In this document: positions 28,346 to 37,261 of the stretch, in pieces | How the letters are laid out: every line of letters starts with the position of its first letter | Position numbering within the stretch: the first letter of the stretch is position 1 | Assembly (NCBI RefSeq): GCF_009764265.1 | Contig: NZ_RWIR01000018.1 | Location: 1-64,000 of the forward strand | Direction of reading: 5' to 3' | Length of the DNA: 64,000 nt | From: Pseudomonas sp. PB101 | GTDB taxonomy: Bacteria > Pseudomonadota > Gammaproteobacteria > Pseudomonadales > Pseudomonadaceae | The notes under the pieces: model-generated | What the model was told of the DNA's origin: nothing | Databases searched by the model: none | Seen by the model: only the letters and a program-made list of their open reading frames with translations | Program-made: the position numbers and the translations under genes

Positions 28346-28390
28346 GGTTTTATCTCAGTCATGGTCGGTGGTCTCACAGGCGCCCCAATC

Positions 28391-28486
28391 TCTGTGGGAG
28401 CGAGCTTGCTCGCGATGGCGGAATGTCAGGCAACATTTTTGTCGACTGAATGAATGTCATCGCGGGCAAGCCCGCTCCCACAGGGT
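28391..28486. repeat. REP pair between cobN and chlI
   Basis: Inverted copies GGGAGCGAGCTTGCTCGCGA and TCGCGGGCAAGCCCGCTCCC about 45 nt apart, in the 150-bp gap downstream of cobN. Confidence 0.85.
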
Positions 28487-28496
28487 CTGTGGCGCA

Positions 28497-31400
28497 TCAG
28501 CCGTCTTCCTCTATGTCCAGCAACAGATTCTCCAGCGCCTCGCGGTACTCGCCGGGCTCCTTCCACATCCCGCGCTGTTGCGCCTCGAGCATGCGTTCGG
28601 TCATGTCGCGCAAGGCATGGGGATTGTGTTCGCGAACAAAATCCCGAGTGTGCGGGTCGAGCAAATAGGCATCGGCCAGCAAGGCGTACTGGTGATCGTC
28701 GATCAACTGCGTGGTGGCGTCGAAAGCGAACAGATTATCGACTGTCGCGGCCATTTCGAATGCACCTTTGTAGCCGTGACGCTTGACGCCTTCGAGCCAC
28801 TTCGGATTGGCGGCGCGGGAGCGGATGACCCGGTTCAGCTCTTCCTTCAAGGTGCGAATCTTCGGCAGGTCCGGCTGACTGTGGTCGCCATGATAGCTGG
28901 CCGCCGCCTCGCCCCTGAGGCTTTCCACCGCCGCGAGCATGCCGCCCTGGAACTGGTAGTAATCGTTGGAATCGAGCAAGTCGTGCTCGCGGTTGTCCTG
29001 ATTTTGCAGCACCGCCTGCACCTGGCTCAGGCGCTGGCTGAACTGTTCACGAGCGGCAGTGCCCTCGTCGGAGCCGCCGTAAGCGTAGCCGCCCCAGTTG
29101 AGGTACACCTCGGCCAGATCCTCGCGGGTTTGCCACAGCCGACCGTCGATGGCGCCCTGCACACCCGCGCCGTAGGCACCGGGCTTGGCGCCGAAAATCC
29201 GCCAGCCGGCCTGACGTCGCGCCGCGTCTTCATCAAGCCCCGCCTGCAGCAAGGCGGCACGCTCGGCGCGGACCTTGGCTGCCAATGGGTTGAGGTCGTC
29301 CGGCTCGTCGAGGTCGGCCACCGCCTGCACTGCCGCGTCGAACAGGCGAATCAGATTGGCAAAGGCATCACGGAAGAAACCGGACACCCGCAAGGTCACG
29401 TCCACCCGCGGACGGTCGAGCAGGCTCAACGGCAGAATCTCGAAGTCATCGACCCGCTGGCTGCCGGTGGCCCAGACCGGACGCACGCCCATCAGCGCCA
29501 TGGCCTGGGCGATGTCATCGCCGCCGGTGCGCATGGTCGCGGTGCCCCACACCGACAGGCCGAGCTGGCGCAAATGATCGCCGTGGTCTTGCAGGTGCCG
29601 CTCCAGAATCAGGTTGGCCGACTGGAAACCGATACGCCACGCCGTGGTGGTCGGCAGGTTGCGCACGTCCACCGAGTAGAAGTTGCGCCCGGTGGGCAGC
29701 ACGTCCAGCCGCCCGCGACTCGGCGCGCCGCTGGGACCGGCCGGGACGAAACGCCCGCCGAGGGCATCGAGCAAGCCGCGCATTTCCGCGGGACCGCAGG
29801 CGTCCAGGCGCGGAGCGACCACTTCGCGCAGATTGTCGATGATGGCTTGTACCTCAGACCAACCCGCCCCCTGTAGGAGCGAGCCTGCTCGCGATGGTGT
29901 GTCAGTTGACATCAATGTGGCTGACACTCCATCGCGAGCAGGCTCGCTCCCACAGGGGGCGACCCATGCCTGCGAGATCAGTTGGGTGGCAAATAATTCC
30001 AGGCGCTCGCGGGTATCACCCGCCGTACGCCAGGTGTCATCGCTGATCAGCAAAAGCGGTTCGGGACGCGGTCCGGTCCAGGGCTCGGCCAGCGCGCAAT
30101 CGAGCGGGTCGAACCCCAGCCCGAAAGCCTTGGCCAGTGCCCGCAGCAGGCTCGATTGCGCCCCTCGGCCATCGCCCCTTGGAATGCGCAACAACGCCAG
30201 CAAGGTGTCGATGCGCAAACGCCCGGTGGGCGATTCGCCGAACACATGCAGGCCATCGCGGATCTGCGACTCTTTCAAGTCGCACAGGTAGGTGTCGAGT
30301 CGCGGCAACCAGATCGCCGCGTCTGCATCGCTGTCGAGCTGTTCGTCCAGCTGCAGCTCACGGTCGATGTGGGTATCGCGCACCAGTTGCAGGATGTCGC
30401 GCTGCAACTCTCGGGCGCGGCGCGGATCAAGCAGTTGCGCTTCGTAATATTCGTCCGCCAACAGTTCGAGGTTACGCAGCGGGCCGTAGGTTTCGGCGCG
30501 GGTCAGCGGCGGCATCAGGTGATCGATGATCACCGCCTGGGTACGCCGCTTGGCCTGGGCGCCCTCGCCCGGGTCGTTGACGATGAACGGATAGATATTC
30601 GGCAGCGGCCCGAGCAGTGCATCCGGCCAGCAGTTTTCCGACAGCCCCACGCCCTTGCCCGGCAGCCATTCGAGGTTGCCGTGCTTGCCGACGTGGATCA
30701 CGCCGTGGGCGCCATAGGTGTTGCGCAACCAGAAATAGAACGCCAGGTAGCCGTGGGGCGGCACCAGGTCCGGGTCGTGATACACCGCGCTCTGATCGAC
30801 CTGATAACCCCGCGCCGGCTGAATGCCGACGAAAGTCAGGCCAAAGCGCAGGCCGGCGATCATCATTCGTCCGCTGCGGCACATCGGGTCGTTTTCCGGT
30901 GCGCCCCAACGCTCCAGCACCGCTGCGCGATTGGCTTCGGGCAACGCCTCGAACATCTTCAAATATTCATCCATTGCCAGACTCTGCTGGCATGGACGCT
31001 GGTCGAGGGTCTCGAGATCATTGCTGACGCCGCCGAGCAACTGCTGGATCAACGCAGTGCCGCTGTCCGGCAATCGGGCCGGCAACGGATAACCTTCGGC
31101 CTGCAGCGCCCGCAGGATATTCAGCGCGGCGGCCGGAGTGTCGAGGCCCACTCCATTACCGATGCGTCCATCGCGGGTCGGGTAGTTGGCGAGAATCAGG
31201 GCGATGCGTTTATCCGCATTGGGCACCCGCGCCAGCTCGACCCAGCGCCGCGCCAGTTCGGCAACGAAATCCATGCGTTCCGGTTGTGGCCGGTAGCAGA
31301 CCACATCCGACTGACTGCGCTCACTGCGCCACGCCAGGTCCTTGAAGCTGATCGGACGGCTGATGATGCGTCCGTCCAGTTCCGGCAAGGCAATGTGCAT

Positions 31401-32339
31401 CGCCAGGTCGCGAGGGCCAAGCCCCTGTTCACTGGCGCGCCAACCCGGTTCGTTGTCCTGGGCGCAAATCGCCTGGATCACCGGGATATTGCGGCGAAAC
31501 GGCCGCAGATGAGGGGCTTCCGGACTGGATTGAGCGAAGCCGGTGGTATTCAGAATCACTGAAACTTCGACTTCATCCAGCCAATCCTCGACCACCGAGA
31601 GGCAGCCGGGTTCTTTCAAACTGGCCAGCGCAATCGGCAGTGGATTCAACCCCGCCGCCTGCAAACGCTGGCAAAAAACATCAATGAACGCAGTGTTCGC
31701 CGCCTGCAAATGCGAGCGGTAAAACAGCACCGCCGCCACCGGCTGATCGGCGTACCAGTCGGCCTGCCAGTCGCTCAGTGCGCCAGAGTGTTTGTGCGGA
31801 TGGTAGATCGCCGTGCGTGGCAGGGTTTGCGGCTCGCCCCAGGTGTAATCACGGGCCAGCCAGCGGTTGGCCAGACAGCGGAAGAAATCCAGGGCGTTGC
31901 CCATGCCGCCCTGGCGCAGAAACTGCCAGAGCCGGTCGCGATCCTCGGCGCCGACGGTGCTCAGGTCACTGAGCTCCGGGTCCGGACGATCATCGCCCGG
32001 TACCAGGATGACCTGCACGCCGCGCTGCGACAGCTCGACCAGTCGTTCGATGCCGTAACGCCAATAGGCGATGCCGCCGTGCAGCGAGATCAGGATCACC
32101 TTGGCGTGACGCAGCACTTCATCGACGTACAAGTCGACCGAGGCATGGTTCTGCACCTGCATCGGGTTGGCCAGGCGCACGCTCGGGTAATCCTCGGGCA
32201 ACTGCTGCGCCGCTTCGGCGAGCAGCGCCAGGCTGGAATCGCCGCTGCACAGGACCACCAGCTCGGCGGGGGTTTGTCCAAGGTCGGCAATGTTGTCATC
32301 CGACACGAAACCGCCGGGCTGGGTCCTGAGCAGGTGCAT
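28497..32339 (-). CDS. cobN: Cobaltochelatase large subunit CobN
   Basis: A 1280-residue protein that inserts Co2+ into hydrogenobyrinic acid a,c-diamide in aerobic B12 synthesis, with AAA+/VWA partner subunits. Conserved CobN blocks include HVGKHGNLEWLPGKGVGLS (near 555-575), PNIYPFIVNDPGEG and WQTREDLAEVYLNWGGYAYG near 1080-1100. One stretch near residues 795-825 is translation of a 93-bp REP pair (29867-29959) inserted in frame; homologues lack this loop, and without it the length would be about 1249. It starts 3 nt after cobW and lies downstream of a cobalamin riboswitch. The frame is intact, so the protein is probably made. Confidence 0.93.
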   Translation of the reverse strand: MHLLRTQPGGFVSDDNIADLGQTPAELVVLCSGDSSLALLAEAAQQLPEDYPSVRLANPMQVQNHASVDLYVDEVLRHAKVILISLHGGIAYWRYGIERLVELSQRGVQVILVPGDDRPDPELSDLSTVGAEDRDRLWQFLRQGGMGNALDFFRCLANRWLARDYTWGEPQTLPRTAIYHPHKHSGALSDWQADWYADQPVAAVLFYRSHLQAANTAFIDVFCQRLQAAGLNPLPIALASLKEPGCLSVVEDWLDEVEVSVILNTTGFAQSSPEAPHLRPFRRNIPVIQAICAQDNEPGWRASEQGLGPRDLAMHIALPELDGRIISRPISFKDLAWRSERSQSDVVCYRPQPERMDFVAELARRWVELARVPNADKRIALILANYPTRDGRIGNGVGLDTPAAALNILRALQAEGYPLPARLPDSGTALIQQLLGGVSNDLETLDQRPCQQSLAMDEYLKMFEALPEANRAAVLERWGAPENDPMCRSGRMMIAGLRFGLTFVGIQPARGYQVDQSAVYHDPDLVPPHGYLAFYFWLRNTYGAHGVIHVGKHGNLEWLPGKGVGLSENCWPDALLGPLPNIYPFIVNDPGEGAQAKRRTQAVIIDHLMPPLTRAETYGPLRNLELLADEYYEAQLLDPRRARELQRDILQLVRDTHIDRELQLDEQLDSDADAAIWLPRLDTYLCDLKESQIRDGLHVFGESPTGRLRIDTLLALLRIPRGDGRGAQSSLLRALAKAFGLGFDPLDCALAEPWTGPRPEPLLLISDDTWRTAGDTRERLELFATQLISQAWVAPCGSEPARDGVSATLMSTDTPSRAGSLLQGAGWSEVQAIIDNLREVVAPRLDACGPAEMRGLLDALGGRFVPAGPSGAPSRGRLDVLPTGRNFYSVDVRNLPTTTAWRIGFQSANLILERHLQDHGDHLRQLGLSVWGTATMRTGGDDIAQAMALMGVRPVWATGSQRVDDFEILPLSLLDRPRVDVTLRVSGFFRDAFANLIRLFDAAVQAVADLDEPDDLNPLAAKVRAERAALLQAGLDEDAARRQAGWRIFGAKPGAYGAGVQGAIDGRLWQTREDLAEVYLNWGGYAYGGSDEGTAAREQFSQRLSQVQAVLQNQDNREHDLLDSNDYYQFQGGMLAAVESLRGEAAASYHGDHSQPDLPKIRTLKEELNRVIRSRAANPKWLEGVKRHGYKGAFEMAATVDNLFAFDATTQLIDDHQYALLADAYLLDPHTRDFVREHNPHALRDMTERMLEAQQRGMWKEPGEYREALENLLLDIEEDG
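29867..29959. repeat. REP pair inside the cobN coding sequence
   Basis: A near-perfect 93-bp palindromic pair: CCCCCTGTAGGAGCGAGCCT at one end, its inverse ending CACAGGGGG at the other, and TGTCAG/CTGACA inside. The 93 bp equal 31 codons, so the cobN frame stays open. The encoded peptide contains C-G-S-E-P-A-R-D and S-R-A-G-S-L-L-Q, the usual translation of REP arms. Confidence 0.92.
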
Positions 32340-32342
32340 GGC

Positions 32343-33413
32343 TTACACGCTGAGCGCGGCGCGCAGTTGCGCTTCGAGCGCGGCGGCGTCGAGTTCCTGG
32401 CCGATCAGCACCAGGCGGGTGACGCGCGCTTCTTCGGCGCCCCACTGACGGTCGAAGTGCTTGTCGAAACGCGTGCCCACGCCCTGGATCAGCAGGCGCA
32501 TCGGTTTGTTCGGGATCGCGGCGAAGCCTTTGACGCGCAGGATGCCGTGCTGCACCACCAGTTGGGTCAACGCGTCCAGCAGCAGGCTTTCGTCGGCTTG
32601 CGGCAGCTCGATGGAGATCGAATCGAAGGCGTCGTGATCGTGGTCGTCATGATCGTCGTCGCCATCGTGATGATAGTCGTGGTGACTGTGGCGGCTGTCG
32701 ATGTTTTCTTCGGAACCGGCACCCAGGCCGATCAACACGTCCAGCGGCAGGCGACCGCTGCTGGCTTCGACGATTTTCACCGCTGGCGGCAATTCTTCAG
32801 CGACTTCCAGGCGCACCCGGGCCAGGTCTGCCGGGTTGATCAGGTCGGTTTTGTTGAGGATCACCAGGTCAGCGCTGGCCAGTTGGTCGGCAAACAGTTC
32901 GTGCAGTGGCGATTCGTGGTCCAGGTTGGGGTCGAGTTTGCGCTGGGCGTCGACCTGGTCCGGGAAGGCGGCGAAGGTACCGGCGGCCACGGCCGGGCTG
33001 TCGACCACGGTGATTACCGCGTCGACCGTGCAGGCGCTGCGGATTTCCGGCCACTGGAAGGCTTGCACCAGCGGCTTGGGCAGCGCCAGGCCGGACGTTT
33101 CGATCAGGATGTGATCGAGATCGCCGCGACGGGCCACCAGTTCACGCATCACCGGGAAGAATTCTTCCTGGACGGTGCAGCACAGGCAGCCGTTGGCCAG
33201 CTCATAGACACGGCCGCTGGCTTCTTCTTCGGTGCAACCGATGGAGCACTGCTTGAGGATTTCGCCGTCGATGCCCAACTCGCCGAATTCGTTGACGATC
33301 ACCGCGATTCGGCGACCCTGGGCGTTGTCGAGCATGTGCCGCAGCAGCGTGGTTTTACCCGAGCCGAGAAAGCCGGTGACGATGGTGACGGGAAGTTTGG
33401 CCAGTGTTTTCAT
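32343..33413 (-). CDS. cobW: CobW-type G3E GTPase with His-rich metal loop
   Basis: A 356-residue metallochaperone GTPase. Walker A is GFLGSGKTT (14-22), the metal-binding CxCC motif is C76-L-C78-C79, and the GTP specificity motif NKTDL lies near 206. A loop around residues 238-258 is packed with H and D, probably a second metal site. CobW delivers Co2+ to the chelatase. It is the first gene after the minus-strand cobalamin riboswitch and precedes cobN by 3 nt. Related members deliver zinc, but this context clearly favours cobalt. Confidence 0.93.
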   Translation of the reverse strand: MKTLAKLPVTIVTGFLGSGKTTLLRHMLDNAQGRRIAVIVNEFGELGIDGEILKQCSIGCTEEEASGRVYELANGCLCCTVQEEFFPVMRELVARRGDLDHILIETSGLALPKPLVQAFQWPEIRSACTVDAVITVVDSPAVAAGTFAAFPDQVDAQRKLDPNLDHESPLHELFADQLASADLVILNKTDLINPADLARVRLEVAEELPPAVKIVEASSGRLPLDVLIGLGAGSEENIDSRHSHHDYHHDGDDDHDDHDHDAFDSISIELPQADESLLLDALTQLVVQHGILRVKGFAAIPNKPMRLLIQGVGTRFDKHFDRQWGAEEARVTRLVLIGQELDAAALEAQLRAALSV

Positions 33414-33528
33414 CGGATGCCCTATGGCTTAGGTGGCGGGCATACGGGACGACAACCGGCAACGCGGAGGCGCGTGCCTGAAGAGTTCGCCACCGGATCA
33501 CCCCGCCCGGTTGAAAGTGAGAATCTGT

Positions 33529-33716
33529 GTCGAGGCAGGTCTCCTGGCTGACGGTGTGCCGGCCTTGAGCCTGGCATTCGCTGCGCCTTCCCGCCGGCCT
33601 CATGGATTGAGCCAGCAGTGGCGTGGCAACGAACATCACCGTTCACAGTTGCGGGGGCAGCCGCGGCATTGACCGCGTTCCCTTCTTAGCTTCGACAAAC
33701 GCCGAAGAACCTCGAA
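33529..33716 (-). ncRNA. Cobalamin riboswitch upstream of cobW
   Basis: Read on the minus strand it contains the conserved core GGCTGCCCCCGCAACTGTGA, preceded by GAAGGGAACGCGG, then CCACTG, GGGAAGGCGC and GTCAGCCAGGAGACCTGCC (here listed in order as landmarks). The ends TCGAGG and CCTCGA can pair as P1. It lies about 115 nt before the cobW start, so B12 would repress cobW-cobN-chlI/chlD. Confidence 0.93.
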
Positions 33717-33776
33717 AGCGCAAGGCTACGCATGGTATTGGGGCGGGTCAATGTCCGCTTGAAATCAGTGGTGAGC

Positions 33777-33843
33777 CCTTCGCGAGCAGGCTCGCTCCCA
33801 CAGGGGATCGCGTTCCAATGTGGGAGCGAGCCTGCTCGCGATG
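33777..33843. repeat. REP pair between the two riboswitches
   Basis: Inverted copies TTCGCGAGCAGGCTCGCTCC and GGAGCGAGCCTGCTCGCGAT with a loop of about 25 nt. It may insulate the two divergent leaders. Confidence 0.85.
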
Positions 33844-33917
33844 AAGGCGACTCGGTCTTCAGTTGAGAACTCCTGCCAATTGACGCCCAACCCCCGCCCA
33901 TGCTCTCCTACGCATCT

Positions 33918-34122
33918 TGTTACGGGTGCCCTTCACAGGGTGAAACGGGAAACCGGTGAATCATGTGCTTTACTCCAAAGCCATGTCAGTCCGGTGCTGC
34001 CCCCGCAACGGTAAGCGAGCGAAGCATCAGATCCACTGTGCCATCACGGCATGGGAAGGTGATGCTTACAGGTTCAGGCCCAGGCCTTTGCCCCTCGTGA
34101 GCCCGGAGACCGGCCCGCAACA
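33918..34122 (+). ncRNA. Cobalamin riboswitch upstream of cbtB
   Basis: Landmarks in order on the plus strand are GGGTGCCC, GGGTGAAACGGGAAACCGGT, the core GGTGCTGCCCCCGCAACGGT, CCACTG, GGGAAGGTGATGC and GTGAGCCCGGAGACCGGCC. TGTTACGGG at the 5' side can pair with CCCGCAACA at the 3' side. It controls cobalt uptake genes cbtB-cbtA and the following cobE and cobM. Confidence 0.95.
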
Positions 34123-34179
34123 CAAAGTGACCAGTACGATCACTGAAACAACAAACCCGCGGTGGGCGGGCGCTGTTTG

Positions 34180-34209
34180 AAACCCTGCGCGCCTGGTCGT
34201 GCAGGGTTT
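34180..34209 (+). terminator. Hairpin between riboswitch and cbtB (probable expression platform)
   Basis: AAACCCTGC and GCAGGGTTT form a perfect 9-bp stem around a 12-nt loop, followed by a short T run. It lies 57 nt after the riboswitch and 44 nt before the cbtB ATG, so it could act as a B12-dependent transcription terminator. Confidence 0.65.
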
Positions 34210-34253
34210 TGCATGCGCTCTTATTCCCCGCTGACAGACCAGAGGGAAACGCC

Positions 34254-34445
34254 ATGTCGATCATCAGCAGCACCGGCCACACTACAGCCAGCACCACCTC
34301 AACCCTGACTCAACGTCTGACCGCCGCCGCCTGCGCGTCGATTTTGGGCGCGTGCCTTGTGTATTTCGCCGGTTTCTCGCACATCGAAGCGGTGCACAAT
34401 GCCGCCCACGATACCCGTCACAGCTCCGCGTTCCCGTGCCATTGA
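34254..34445 (+). CDS. cbtB: Cobalt transporter subunit CbtB
   Basis: A 63-residue protein with one predicted membrane helix (about 22-42, ASILGACLVYFAGF) and a histidine-containing C-terminal tail (HIEAVHNAAHDTRHS...CH), as in the CbtB family. The ATG at 34254 has GAGGG upstream. It lies behind the plus-strand cobalamin riboswitch and 11 nt before cbtA, the classical B12-controlled cobalt uptake pair. Confidence 0.9.
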   Translation: MSIISSTGHTTASTTSTLTQRLTAAACASILGACLVYFAGFSHIEAVHNAAHDTRHSSAFPCH

Positions 34446-34456
34446 GACCTGACGAC

Positions 34457-35164
34457 ATGATCAAGCGTATTGCGCAAACCGCAGGTTTCACCGGGCTGCT
34501 GGCCGCCCTGCTGCTGACCCTGCTGCAAAGTTTCTGGGTCTCCCCCCTGATCCTGCAGGCCGAAACCTACGAAAAAGCCGAACCGGCCGCGGTTGAAATG
34601 CATGAACACGCCGACGGTGCGATGGCTGCCCACACTCACGATGCCGAGGCCTGGGAGCCGGAAGACGGCTGGCAGCGTGTGCTGTCGACCACCGGCGGCA
34701 ACCTGGTGGTGGCCGTCGGTTTCGCCCTGATGCTGGCCGGCCTGTACACCTTGCGTGCGCCGACCAAAACCTCCCAGGGCCTGCTCTGGGGCCTGGCCGG
34801 TTATGCGACCTTCGTGCTCGCGCCGACCCTTGGCCTGCCGCCTGAACTGCCCGGCACTGCCGCAGCCGATCTGGCACAACGGCAACTGTGGTGGATCGGC
34901 ACCGCCGCCTCCACCGCCGTCGGTATCGCACTGATCGTGTTCAGCCGTCACTGGCTGATGAAAGTTCTTGGCGTGGCGATCCTTGCCGTTCCCCATGTGA
35001 TTGGCGCACCGCAACCGGAAGTGCATTCGATGCTCGCTCCGGAGGCGCTGGAAGCCCAGTTCAAAATCGCTTCGCAACTGACCAACGTGGCGTTCTGGCT
35101 GGCCCTGGGCCTGATCAGCGCCTGGTTGTTCCGGCGCAAAAGCGATGGCCAGTACCACGCATGA
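34457..35164 (+). CDS. cbtA: Cobalt transporter subunit CbtA
   Basis: A 235-residue inner-membrane protein with about five helices. A His- and Asp-rich periplasmic-like segment lies after the first helix (MHEHADGAMAAHTHDAE, about 48-64), suited to capturing cobalt. A short conserved helix-loop containing APQPEVHS follows near 190. The start at 34457 gives the standard MIKRIAQTAGFTGLLAA N-terminus; upstream in-frame codons overlap cbtB. Its TGA overlaps the ATG of the next gene. Works with CbtB. Confidence 0.92.
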   Translation: MIKRIAQTAGFTGLLAALLLTLLQSFWVSPLILQAETYEKAEPAAVEMHEHADGAMAAHTHDAEAWEPEDGWQRVLSTTGGNLVVAVGFALMLAGLYTLRAPTKTSQGLLWGLAGYATFVLAPTLGLPPELPGTAAADLAQRQLWWIGTAASTAVGIALIVFSRHWLMKVLGVAILAVPHVIGAPQPEVHSMLAPEALEAQFKIASQLTNVAFWLALGLISAWLFRRKSDGQYHA

Positions 35165-35574
35165 CTGATGTCAGCACAGCGCCGACCCTGGTGGTCGGCC
35201 TGGGCTGCCAGCGGGGCTGCCCCGTCAGCACGCTGCTGGCACTGCTCGACCAGGCATTGGCGGCGCACCGGATTGCACGCCATGAAATAAAGGCGCTGGC
35301 CAGCATCGATTTGAAGCGCGACGAACCTGCGCTGGTCGAACTGGCCCAGCAGTTGGGTCTGGAATTGATGTATTTCACCAGTGAACAACTGGCCGCCTAT
35401 GAGCCGCAACTCAGCCATCAATCGCAAATAGCGTTTGAACGCACCGGTTGCTACGGCGTGGCGGAAAGCGCCGCACTGGCCCTGGCCGAACAACTGGCCC
35501 AAGGCCCGGCGAAGCTGCTGATTCCACGACAGAAATATGCCCAGGCCACACTGGCATTGGCCGGCGCCGCCTGA
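35161..35574 (+). CDS. cobE: CobE / CbiG C-terminal-like cobalamin biosynthesis protein
   Basis: A 137-residue protein with VVGLGCQRGCPVSTLLAL (about 10-27) and a C-terminal half containing GCYGVAESAALALA and PRQKYAQATLALA, the CbiG C-terminal/CobE pattern. In aerobic B12 synthesis CobE is thought to help handle corrin intermediates, though its exact job is unsettled. The ATG overlaps the cbtA stop (ATGA), showing co-translation. Confidence 0.85.
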   Translation: MTDVSTAPTLVVGLGCQRGCPVSTLLALLDQALAAHRIARHEIKALASIDLKRDEPALVELAQQLGLELMYFTSEQLAAYEPQLSHQSQIAFERTGCYGVAESAALALAEQLAQGPAKLLIPRQKYAQATLALAGAA

Positions 35575-35659
35575 AAACCGCGATAATCCCCACCGTTGAT
35601 CATGAACATTCTTCATCTGAAGCCCTGTTCAGCCCCTTTTTTCCCGACAGGAACCGACG

Positions 35660-36406
35660 ATGACCGTCTACTTCATTGGCGCAGGTCCCGGCGACCCCGA
35701 ACTGATTACCGTCAAGGGCCAGCGGCTGATTCGCAGCTGCCCGGTGATCATCTATGCCGGCTCTCTGGTGCCTGCCGCGGTGCTGGAAGGCCACAGCGCC
35801 GAACAGGTGGTCAACAGCGCCGAGCTGCACCTGGAACAGATCATCGAGCTGATCAAGAGCGCCGACGCCAAAGGTCAGGATGTTGCCCGGGTACACTCCG
35901 GCGATCCGAGCCTGTATGGCGCCATCGGCGAGCAGATTCGCCATCTGCGTGAGTTGGGCATTGCGTTCGAAATCGTACCCGGCGTCACGGCCACAGCCGC
36001 GTGTGCAGCGCTTTTGGGCGCGGAACTGACGCTGCCGGACATCTCCCAAAGCGTGATCCTGACGCGCTACGCCGACAAGACCGCGATGCCACCCGGCGAG
36101 GAATTCGCCAGTCTGGCGCAGCATGGCGCGACCATGGCGATTCATCTGGGGGTCAATCACCTGGCGAAGATCGTTGAGGAACTGCTGCCGCATTACGGCG
36201 TCGATTGCCCGATAGCCGTGGTTCACCGCGCAAGCTGGCCGGATCAGGATTGGGTGGTGGGCACGCTCGAGGACATTGCCGGGAAGGTTGTGGCCAAGGG
36301 CTTTCGCCGTACGGCGTTGATTCTGGTGGGTCGGGTGCTGGGCAGTGACAACTTCAGCGAGTCATCGCTGTATCGCGCGGGGCATGCGCATCTCTATCGC
36401 CCATAA
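35660..36406 (+). CDS. cobM: Precorrin-4 C11-methyltransferase
   Basis: A 248-residue SAM-dependent tetrapyrrole methylase. The N-terminal VYFIGAGPGDPELITVKG motif (about 3-20) and VARVHSGDPSLYGAIGEQ (about 76-93) are standard. It adds the C-11 methyl group of precorrin-4 in the aerobic pathway. The gap to cobE is 85 nt, so it probably belongs to the cbtB-cbtA-cobE unit under the plus-strand riboswitch. Confidence 0.93.
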   Translation: MTVYFIGAGPGDPELITVKGQRLIRSCPVIIYAGSLVPAAVLEGHSAEQVVNSAELHLEQIIELIKSADAKGQDVARVHSGDPSLYGAIGEQIRHLRELGIAFEIVPGVTATAACAALLGAELTLPDISQSVILTRYADKTAMPPGEEFASLAQHGATMAIHLGVNHLAKIVEELLPHYGVDCPIAVVHRASWPDQDWVVGTLEDIAGKVVAKGFRRTALILVGRVLGSDNFSESSLYRAGHAHLYRP

Positions 36407-36410
36407 GGCC

Positions 36411-36480
36411 CCTTCGCGAGCAGGCTCGCTCCCACATTGGAATACTGTCAACTGTGGGAGCGAGCCTGCTCGCGAAGGCG
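36411..36480. repeat. REP pair after cobM
   Basis: Inverted copies CCTTCGCGAGCAGGCTCGCT and AGCGAGCCTGCTCGCGAAGG with a loop of about 25 nt, just before the bidirectional terminator. Confidence 0.85.
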
Positions 36481-36498
36481 TCAGCGAAGTTCACCCAT

Positions 36499-36530
36499 AA
36501 AAAAACGGCGCTCACGGGGCGCCGTTTTTT
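36499..36530. terminator. Bidirectional intrinsic terminator between cobM and nfuA
   Basis: AAAAAACGGCGC and GCGCCGTTTTTT form a 12-bp stem around TCACGGG. The A run on one side and the T run on the other make it work for both the rightward cobM and the leftward nfuA transcripts. Confidence 0.92.
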
Positions 36531-36548
36531 CAATCCGCAGCGAACACC

Positions 36549-37190
<642 letters not shown>

Positions 37191-37222
37191 CTAGTATTTT
37201 TGTCGGGAAAAGAAACACCGAT

Positions 37223-37250
37223 CCCCCTGTGTCGGCGACTCCACAGGGGG
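37223..37250. terminator. Hairpin between cti and nfuA, possible cti terminator
   Basis: CCCCCTGTG and CACAGGGGG form a perfect 9-bp stem with a 10-nt loop about 10 bp after the cti stop. On the cti strand the hairpin is followed by ATCGGTGTTTCTTTT, only loosely T-rich, so termination is uncertain. Confidence 0.5.
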
Positions 37251-37261
37251 GTGGCGGTGGA

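Larger units (their letters stand above)
33414..34253. other. 840-bp divergent B12 control region
   Basis: This gene-free stretch contains two divergent cobalamin riboswitches (minus 33529-33716, plus 33918-34122), a REP pair between them (33777-33843) and a hairpin before cbtB (34180-34209). On the minus strand, GGTGGCG and CGCCACC (33488-33494 and 33432-33438) can pair in the leader of cobW and may form the expression platform. Confidence 0.75.

Noticed and set aside
28497..32339. cobN as a broken gene because of the REP
   Set aside because: The 93-bp insert keeps the frame and conserved CobN blocks lie on both sides.
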